Positions 22,080 to 32,500 of a DNA stretch of 64,000 nt are shown one piece after another. Under the pieces are notes generated by a model. That model did no database searches. It saw only the letters and a list, made by a program, of their open reading frames with translations, and was not told the origin of the DNA. The number at the start of each line of letters is the position of its first letter. Position 1 is the stretch's first letter. The stretch is from Allolobophora icterica (taxonomy: Eukaryota > Annelida > Clitellata > Crassiclitellata > Lumbricidae), in NCBI GenBank assembly GCA_963556255.1, contig OY744611.1, forward strand, positions 36,316,985 to 36,380,984, read 5' to 3'. The position numbers were made by a program, and so were the translations under genes.

Positions 22080-22850
22080 CGACAATTTCTACAGCGCCGT
22101 AACACATGTAGCACATGCCGTTACAAGGGCGCTTAACAATCTAACGACAAGTCAGGATAAGCGATTTTGTGGAAATGGGTTTTGAGTCTCAACTTGAAGG
22201 TGTCCGCCGTAGTCGATGAGCGAATCGAAGCTGGAATGCTATTCCAGCACCTAGGCCTAGGTCTGGCGATTGAGAAGGCACGGTCCCCGAAGCAAGTTTT
22301 TGACTTTCGCACGTGCAGATCACCTTTGTCCTCCGACCTCAAGGAAGGGCCTTTTCGAGATGACGACACACCAATACAGTATGCACTGAGGTATTCAGGG
22401 GCCGCACCATGCAAAGACCTATAAACAAGCATAGCCAGCTTATGCTTGATACTGTACTCCACCGGGAGCCAATGCAGCACGTCACGGAGCAATGGTGTCA
22501 CATGGTCGAACTTTCTACGGTTGCACACCAACCTCGCCTCCGCATTCAGAACTGATTTCTGTCTAGCCAGCAGGTGCTTGGGTGCAGCTGCCAATAGGCT
22601 ATTGCACCTGTCAACCTGGGTTAAAAACAAAGCACAAAACAGCGGTTTTGCTGCTTCGAAAGGAAGCGATCGAATACAGGTCTTGATAAACCTCAACTGT
22701 CTAAAGCATCTGCTAACCATCTGTTTAACATGGCGCGTCATTGTCAGGTCGGCCTCAAGCAGAACGCCCAGATCACGGACGACGTCGGAGGGCGGCAACT
22801 TCACTCCGCGTACTTCAAGAGGGACCGTGCTCAGCTGTCCCCGTCTTCTG
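22079..22850 (-). mobile_element. 5'-truncated L2/CR1-like LINE
   Basis: Minus frame 22133-22804 is open for 223 codons: VRDLGVLLEADLTMTRHVKQ, LRFIKTCIRSLPF, LHWLPVEYSIKHKLAMLVYR, RPRCWNSIPASIR, FKLRLKTHFHKIAY. This is the classic C-terminal portion of a non-LTR reverse transcriptase. It is absent from the same place in units A (7230) and C (37720), so it is a recent insertion in unit B. Confidence 0.92.
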
Positions 22851-23089
22851 ATAGCTACTGTTTTAACTACAAGTGATTATGATAAAGAAAAAAAGATGCC
22901 AGAGATGACTTAAGACAAACTGAATATGATTATATGAACATTACAAACAAAGCTACTATATAGGCTACCATACCATCTGCTATCTGGAACAATAACTTTC
23001 TAACCACACGCAACAAAAGCAGCTAATTTCAACTCATAGACAAACCAAATCTATATTTTCACACAGCAGTAACTTACGAATATAGGCTA

Positions 23090-23460
23090 GCAAACATTAA
23101 GAAGTCATATCAGACTGTAACGTACACGTCATATCCATATAGGCCTACAGAGAAAACTGATTTACAATCACTAGCAAGTAAAAAGAATCTCTGGTGAGCT
23201 AACGATTCAACAACAGACAATCCTAAATCTCCGAAGGACCACAACGAAATCCCACGCATTCTTTGGTGACTTAGGTACAGCATAGGGCCTACAAGGCCCT
23301 ACATAATAAACATAGATTTAAATTACAAAAGCGATTTCAATTTGAATATTATTGCATAGAATAACAGCGTTTAGAATCAAACTATTATAATTATATGTTC
23401 AGCACCACAAAATCTATTGCAAAGTTCTAACGTCTCACAAAGAAATTAGTCGTGTAAATC
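23090..23460. other. Duplicated non-coding block (matches 7690-8520)
   Basis: Highly similar to unit A/B sequence downstream of the terminal exon, including AGGGCCTACAAGGCCCTACATA. It lacks both insertions present at 7470-7692 and 7765-7973. No conserved frame. Confidence 0.65.
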
Positions 23461-23534
23461 TGTCCCCTTCGCTTTCATCATCCATACATGGTATTTTCCA
23501 CTAGGGTTACTTCAGAAATTGACCCCCTGGAATT

Positions 23535-26500
23535 CTAATCAATGTCCGTTGCTGACGTCATCGTTTCGTTGGAAATTCCGCTCACGTGATCGTCAGTCTG
23601 TGACCTAGGTGTGACGTTTTCGTATTGTGACGTCATAAAACCATGATTGGTCGATCCACTGTCTATAATAATTATTTTCATCTTAGCACATTATTAGCAT
23701 CAATCAATGTGTTGTATCGTTGACGCCTGTATAAGCTGCGCTATTTAACAGGGGTCCATGGCTGTATGAGAGTCTGTATATATGACTACAATGCATGTAG
23801 TTCTTTAAACTATAACAAGCAAATACAGGTTTGGGTTTAATCATCTAACGGTACCGTTAGATTCGATCGAGTACAGTGGGAACGCGCAAATCAACTATCA
23901 AACACAGAAAACCTTACGCGACTTGAATACATAATTTCTAGTTTCATTTGACACTCCTGGTCAGTGGCGGCGATCTTGTTTGACAGGTGGAGGGGACATT
24001 TTTGAACTGATCTGGTCAAAACCTAGAACCTTTTTTCTTTTTTTAAAATTCATCCTCCGGAACATTTCATGACTTTTTTCAAAACTTCTTCCTTTCTTTG
24101 AATTTTCGGGGGACACTTCTGCTCAAAAATTGAATTTTTGCCTCATCTAGTCAAAAAACCAGTGAAAACCCTCACGCGCAATTACATTTTTCAGCCATTT
24201 TTCGTGTTTCTTCAAAATTTTGGGGGACAAATGTATGGCGTTTTCCCCCCCCACCCTTAAAGGTGGGGACATGTCCCCATCGATCCCCCTAGATCGCCGC
24301 CCATGTAAATAAATATAAATATTTTATGAGGTGAGTATACGGTCCCTAGAGGTGAGTACACGCTGTATACCCGCGTTTACCCTCGACTACAGCCCCACTG
24401 CTATCTCAAGACTATAAATATGGCACTTAACCATAAGATCAACCCTGTTACGAAGGAATTTGAAGTGAGGTCGGTGAGGTCACAGTGCAGTGTGATGTGC
24501 GCGATTATATTTAGGAAATAATGATAAACGGAGAAAAAGTAGTAGGCTCTATCATTCGAATCATGGATGGTGAGGGATCCTTCTGGTAAAAGTAGTCAAA
24601 ATGTTACGTTAAGGGTTACTTGCCCGTTTCATCGATGACGACGTATTGGTGTTCGGAGGGCGGTCTCTGGACAGGCGGAAATTCATCGTAGTCATTGGGA
24701 ACAGTTGCAGCAACAGATTTCGACTTCTCTTGATGCCTACGGAGGAGGGAGATAGAAAGACACGCAACGATAATTATTATCCTTTACTGTGCCGTTCTGT
24801 TGTAATTAACTTAACTCACTTAATTGTATAAGAAAATATTTTAGGTGACTTAAGAGTTATTTGAATGAACAGAAGTCGCAAGAGTCCCTATCACTTACCA
24901 TAATATTGCAGCAGTTATCATCATCGTCACTGTCGTCGTCATCATCATTATCATCAATGTTGGCGACATAATTAGTTATCATCGTCGTCTTTATACATCT
25001 AACCGGATCTAATCCGGAAATTTCTATAGCGCCCCTATCGTATACTGTTGCAGAAGGCACCAATCGACGGTCGTGCCTAAGCAAAATCGCATTCAAATAT
25101 CGCGATTCAATGGAGAGATCTGCTAGACAGTCAAGATCCATCTAAGGCCTTCGAGTCCGGAAGACGTGGAGGAGGAGGTTAAGCTATTGGAAACAGGCAG
25201 TGGCGGCGATCTTGTTTGACATGCAGGTGGGAGGACACTTTTGAAATGATCTGGTCAAAAAAGGGTTATCAATCGTTATCATCACCACCACCAACAATGT
25301 TTTTGTTTAATCATCATCATCAGGTATGATCACATGTCACAATCATCATCATCGGATAAATAAATTGTCGGCAAATAACCTTTGTCGCCTTGTGAGCCAA
25401 AGAACGAGGAATAAGACGGCAGCGATGAGAATCACTCCACCGATAACTCCAACCGCGATTCCAGCGATCTCACCTTCAATTATTAATAATAAGATACAAT
25501 TAAAAACAAGCATTGTAGTAGTATGCAAAAATTAGTTAAACTATAGTATAATGATTGAATGCGTACGTTTGTTAGCATGCAGTCACTCCATGTTTAGTAA
25601 TTCATTCGGTAGATGAAGTCGCGATATCCGTCATAGTCGACAGTGACGGCGATCTTGTTTGACAGGTGAGGGGAACAGCGGCCGAAGGGCGGTTGCAAAA
25701 ACCTCTGAGAATTTCAGATTTTCACTCTGAGAATTTCTGAATTTCGGCATGTTTTTAAAAATGCATGTTACAAAAAAGTTTATGACCTTTTTTTACTCAT
25801 AAATACATTCGAAAACTTTTTTCAGCAATTCGTCTCACAGCTACACACAGATCCTCGGGAGGGGCCAAACATATCTAGATTAAACACTGGACTTTTTTAC
25901 TTGTCTGGTCAAAAAAAGGTCCAAGAAATTTGTCGCCCTCACGCGCGATAACATTTTCTGACCTATTTTTGGTTTTATTCAAAATGTGGGGGGACCGATG
26001 CATGGCGAGTCCCCCCTCGACCCCTTCCATGATCGCCGCCCATGATAGTCGATGTTGCGTTTGTGTCAACGGGAAGTTCTGCAATTAACGAATTATTGAT
26101 TGATTGTACGGAATTTCCACGTGCTTCTCCTGTAGGCTACGTGCGTCTTCAGAATATTCGATAAGGATGATTCAAGCAACACAGCATCTGTTGCCAAGAA
26201 TATCGTCAGTGTAGTCTTATCGGGCCCTATACTTCGAGTATGTGAACTTTGCAGCCTCGGCTACCAATGATCTCGCCCTTCTTCGAACAGTTAGGCAAAA
26301 GTGGGGGAGGGGGTTGAAGCCACGAAGCGAGCGTCAGAAGCGCTCATAGTCGCTGCATGCTAGTAGCTGAAGGGCCGTTTTGGGTTTCTCCTGCTCCAGC
26401 GACAGTAGCTAACATATTTTACATCAACTGTCTATTTTATAAAATGTGAGCATTTTACTTGCATTATTAAAATGCTACTTGCTTACTTACTTACTTACTT

Positions 26501-29500
26501 GATGACAGACCCAGACACAGACTGAGCAGTGCTCACAGTTGAGTCTGTGTCGGAATCACAGCATTCAGGGGCGTCTATCCCCCCTAAGTCATTGGAGCAA
26601 CTTCCCCTTTCCCCCTCTTCTTCCCCTTCCCCTTCCTTCCCCATAAAATGGTGGCACTCACACTGACAGATCCTTCCCTAATTTTTTGCATGGAGCATTT
26701 GCTCCAAGGTTTCTATGGTGTAGACGCCTCTGACAGCATGTCGACCGTTGTGATGGTAAATTGTATACCTCTTACCGGATTGCAGACCTGTCGAGTCTTT
26801 TCCGCCAGTGCCACTCGCCAGAGTGGAAATCAAAGACGACGTTGAGGTGTAGCGGGAAAATCCAGTGGATGATGACGAGGAGACGATGGAGCGTTGGCTG
26901 GTCGTTGACAACGTCACAGAACTCTGTGTGGAGGGATTGGACGAAGAAGGAAGAGTAGAAACAGAAGTAGGGGAAGGAGAAGAAGTGGAAGTTCTCGTGG
27001 GATGGTTATTATTATTTCCCATTGTGGGAACTGTAGAAAAAGTACTGGGGTGGATTGAATATTTTATCAGTATTTTGCAAACTGATGTCAACGAAATTTG
27101 AAAGCAGCTGATTTCAACGCTAGCAGTTTTGCAAGTCAGACTCGAATCAAAATCAATTCCTGTGTTGAAAAAAATTCAAAAATGCATAAATGATCACCAT
27201 GGAAATGTCTTCTTTGTCAGAGACTCAGAGTCATATACTGCTAAATCACACTAGCACAACTGAGGGGGTTGGAAACGACCCCCTAGGGTGTGCAGTGAAG
27301 ACTTAACTGGGATCCTAAGAAAGACTAGAGGGGTTGAACCCCCAACAATTCCTACCCTGCTATTTCCTCCACCATTGTTCCATGGATTCCACAGTCCTGC
27401 AAAAGCCAGGCACATAGCAAGGTTCGTTGGTCGATATCTGGGTCATTATCCGACAAGTGCAGAATTGATGTCCCATGACGGTTTTTTGAGTTTTTTAGAT
27501 AATTTCTTCAAATTTTTTTACCTATCCTTCAAAGAATGAGCAGATTAACAGTTCCCATAATTGCTGTAGCTGCTAGATTTCGGAAATTTATAAAAAAAAA
27601 TTACTAAATTTTTACAAAATATCACTACCATCCTCTGTCCGACACGGAGTACAATGCATTAAATTCAGCTATTACTCAAATTTATGGCATTACAACCAGG
27701 GCTGTACAGCCGCTGTAGTCAAGGGTATACACGCGGGTATACTGCGTGTAGTCCCTGTACTCACCTCCAGAGACCGTATACTCACGTCACAAAATATTTA
27801 TATTTATTTATATTAAAATACTGTAGCGTATACACACAAAATACTATAGCGTGTACGGCCTACTCACCTCTAATTTGTTTCGGAAAACTAACCGGTAGCG
27901 TGTACTCACGTCTAAGTTACCATTACAGCCCTGATTACAACCTATAACAAAGGTATATTATTTTGATTAATTAGTAGCTAGCATATGCAATAATGAAACA
28001 TTTAGAATCATTTTCCATAGAAATAAGCATCATAGCCATCTCAATTTTTGGGAAGCCTATAACTTTTAGAGAACGTGCTTACTTACTAAAAGAAAAACAT
28101 CAGGAACAAGATATTGTCAACTGTTAATGGAATCACACAGATTTTGTGTTTAAATTCATTACCGGTATGTTTTATTTTTAATTTAATTTTTGTATTCCAA
28201 ATTACAAAAGAGTAACTTTCTGTTTCATTACCATCTATAATAATAATAATAGCCAGTCTTGTTGTCAAGACCTTAAACCTCAAGACCAAGACCAAGACCA
28301 AGACCAAGACCTTGAACCTCAAGACCAAGACCAAGACCTTGAACCTCAAGACCAAGACCAAGACCAAGACCTTGAACCTCAAGACCAAGACCAAGACCAA
28401 GACCAAGACCTTGAACCTCAAGACCAAGACCAAGACCAAAAAAATCACAGTCGTATCCAAACTTCTATTCCTTACTAAAAATTGTCAAGTCGGACTACTC
28501 GCTATTTTAATGAAAACATGAGTTTTTTCTTTTATTCAAGCAAAACAACTCTAAATGGAGACTGCAGAGAAATCCGAATTCGTATTTACAAAAGTCCTTC
28601 ATGCGAAATGTCATTCTAAATGCCTGTTGAAGTTTATAAAAACCAATTTGCTCAGAATTTTCTGACCAAGACGTGACTTGTGGGGCCTCATAAAAATTCT
28701 GCCATGTGAAAAAACACGGTCTACAAGTGCTGAAATCGCTAGCACACAAAGCAGCTTTTCAAGAACCGGATGTAAATGTACAAATTAATTATGGGTCTGT
28801 TTTGAAATCATTCCACGGTAAATAACCGGAAGTCAAAATAATTGTCCAAAACAACAGTGAAGCCTCATTCACACCGTGTAAATACTAAAGCAATAACTGT
28901 ATCAGAGATTAATGGATAAATTTTAAAAATTCTTGCCGTTTGTTAAAATTAATGACTGTTCATATTGACAGCCGGTCTTGGTCCTGGTCTTGCAAAACCA
29001 AGACCAAGACTTTGAACCTCAAGACCAAGACCAAGACCAAGACCTTGAACCTCAAGACCAAGACCAAGACCAAGACCTTTGGTCTCAAGACCAAGACCAA
29101 GACTTTTAAAAACAAACTCGAGTGCACTCGAGACCAAGACCTTGGTCTCGAGGACAACAAGACTGAATAATAGCAGAGATTTAAGTGCCATGGTTCGTAA
29201 ACAGTCGAAAGGAAATCGATGCTACGATTCAGAAGCACTGAATAGTGTTGTATTTCCTGGTTTAGGTAGATTGCAACATTGATCACTTATTTTATTCACT
29301 GCTTTTGTTGAAATGATTGAAATTAGCTATCTGATAGAGTAATTCACGTGAAAATGTTTGACAGCTGTTGTAAATTTCATTATTATGTCATTTAACGTCC
29401 ACGGTTGTTTTTCATCATTACCGTCCGTTTACATAAGATTTTGCTATTTTCTCATGGCAGTCCCATCTTGTCACGGATGGTAATGGCGCATTGCTAAGAG

Positions 29501-32500
29501 TGAATTACATGTATTTTTTAAAGGTCATTGCCATCCGTATGTAAATTGTTTGATATTAAAATAAATTTGAAAATAATTAGAATTTACTAGCAACTTTTAA
29601 AATGTTGTTCAACTTGTATTTAATGCATTTAACATACAGTTATAGTCAATGCTGCACAGATTTTTCTGTAGTTGAAAATACTACAGCTTTTTCTTAATAA
29701 TTTCGACAAATGTCTTAATTTCTTGACACCAGACTGATACATTATGTGAAGCAAAGGCCTGTTGCATTCCTACTTAATGCTAATATTATCTACTTGTAAG
29801 AAATTGCCATTTTGTAAGCACCAGAGGAATATTTCAGGTCCCTGTGATTAAATATGATTACACAAAAAGGGCGGACGGTAATGACAAAAAAGGAGTTTTG
29901 ACTTTATAAATTGTAAAACAATTAACTTATGAATAAAAATACAGTGTTTTCAAGTTAGTTAAATTAAACTATGTACATGACTAAAGAAAACACTTGCAAA
30001 CAATTTTGGGGGGAAAGAATTTTCGGGGACGAAATTTGTAACATTTCGGATAATGACCCATCTACGTGTCTTATTAAACCCAGTGATCGATCGAGTCAGT
30101 CGATCAAGTTGGTCTAAACTCGGTCAAGTCGAGTTGGTCGAAAAATCTTCGACTTGATCGACTTGCAAGTCGAGTCAATCAAATGTATTGACAAGTCTTT
30201 GTTTCCTCGACTTGACTCGACTATGAAATATTTTACTTACTGTTTTTGCGGCTACGTCACACAATGACCCACATCATCACATGATGTAATGACGTAATTC
30301 TGTGTAAACACACACAACTACCGTTTTAACCAGATTGGAGTTGCAAATTATGATCCTCTTGGTGCTTTCGTATGGTGAAAGCTGTAGAGAGACTTTTTTC
30401 AGTTTTACGGTGAAAATGGAGAGATTATCCACAAACAATTATCCGAATACGTTGAATCGCGTCATCTGCTTCCGCCCACACAATCTAGTTTCCGTCGCCA
30501 TCATTCCACTGAAACCGCGGTCATCAAAGTCTACAACGATATTGTTCTCGCCCTTGACTCTGGATTTATCACCGCTCTACTACTACTGGATTTCTCCGCG
30601 GCCTTTGACTGTGGACCATACCATCCTTCTTAAAATCCTGCAAGTACAGTTTGGTGTAACTGCCTTAGCAATTCAATGGATTGCCTCGTTGCTTTCTTTG
30701 AGATCTCACATGGTCAAACTTGGTGGGTGCTCATCGAAAATCTTTTCTGTCCTCTTCGGCGTCCCCCAAGGATCCATTCTCGGTCCACTTCTCTTTATCC
30801 TTCACACGTCCAATATTGTTAACATCGCATCACATCACGATCTCATGATCCACCTATATGCTGACGACACCCAGCTCTACATAAAGCTCTGGAAAGAACA
30901 TTGTTAACATCAAAAGTAAAATCGCGGCTTGTGTCCGTGATATTCAATCCTGGTGTGCGTCTATGATTCTGAAGCTAAATGCCACTACAACAGAACTGGT
31001 TCGACCGTAAAAAAGTTCGGACGACGTCACGACGGAAAGCTAATCAAACCCTTGAGCTAGACTCAAACTGTTCTATTCCATCCTCCGACGTGGTCTGCGA
31101 TCTCGGTGTGATGTTAGACTGAAATCTCAATATGACTCATCACATTTCATCCATTGCCAGAGCATGCTACTTCCACCTTCGCCGAATTCGACAAGTGAAA
31201 TGCTGCCTAAATGAAAGATGCCTCAGTCTGTATTCTAGTTCAAGCCCTCGTCATTTCTCGCCTTGACTACTGCAACTCTGTCCTGTCCGGTCTTCCCTCA
31301 TCAACACTACAACCTCTATTATTTGTTCATTGAGCAGCCGCTCCACTTATAAAAGGTCTTGGTCCAGGAGATCACATCACACCATCCCTGCAGCAAGCCG
31401 GCAACTTCACTGGTTTCCCATTCGTGACCGTATCGCCTTCAAAATCTGCCTCCTCGTGTACCATATCCACTCTGGAACCCAGTCTTGTTGTCAAGACCTT
31501 AAACCTCAAGACCAAGACCAAGACCTTGAACCTCAAGACCAAGACCAAGACCTTGAACCTCAAGACCGAGACCAAGACCTTGAATCTCAAGACCAAGACG
31601 AAGACCTTGAACCTCAAGACCAAGACCAAGACCAAGACCAAGACTTTGAAACTCAAGACCAAAACCGAGAAAAATACCCAAAAATCACAACCATATCCAG
31701 ACTTCTATTCCTTACTAAAAAAATTGTCAAGTCGGACTACTCGGTATTTTAATTAAAACATGAATCTTTTATTTTATTCAAACAAAACAACTCCAAATGC
31801 GGGCTGCAGAGATTTCCGAATTCGTTTTTACAAAAGTCCTTCATGCGAAGTGTTATTACAAATGCCTGTTGCATTTTATAAAAACCAATTCGCTCAGAAT
31901 TTTCTGACCAAGACGTGACCTGTGGGGCATCTTAAAATTCTGCCATGTGAAAAATACGTTCTACAGTGCTGAATTCACTGGCACACAGAGCAGCTTTTCA
32001 AGTACCGGATGTAAATGTACAAATTGTGAGTCTCTTTTGAAATCATTCCATGGTAAATAACCGGAAGTCAAAATAAATGTCCAAAACAACAGTAAAGCCT
32101 CACTCACACCCAGTGCTCGAAATGGAAAATTTTACGAAACGGAACGCTAGTCAAAGATATGGGAGCATTCACGTTAATTTCATAGTATTTCCCACAATAA
32201 TTCATTTGACGAACCGGAACGGAACGCTAATTCATTTTGACGAACCGGAACGGCGTTCCGGTGCGTTCCGGTCCATTTCGAGCACTGCTCACACCGTGTA
32301 AATACTAAAGTAATTGTATTAGTAATTAATGGATTAATTTTTAAAATCCTTACGTTTTGTTAAATGACTGTTCACATTGTCAAAAGTCTTGGTCTTGGTC
32401 TTGTAAAACCAAGACCAAGACCTTGAGCCTCAAGACCAAGACCAAGACCTTGAAGCTCAAGACCAAGACCAAGACCTTGAACCTCAAGACCAAGACCAAG

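Noticed and set aside
21876..22185. Poly-Ser, poly-Ile and poly-Asp frames
   Set aside because: Products of the (GAT)n microsatellite, open in three frames.
28086..28460. Long LVLVLRFKV and KTKTLNL frames (also at 28940-29286, 31330-31756 and 32357-32764)
   Set aside because: Open on several frames of both strands only because of the CCAAGA/TTGAACCTC satellite inside the CAGTCTTG elements; no codon structure.
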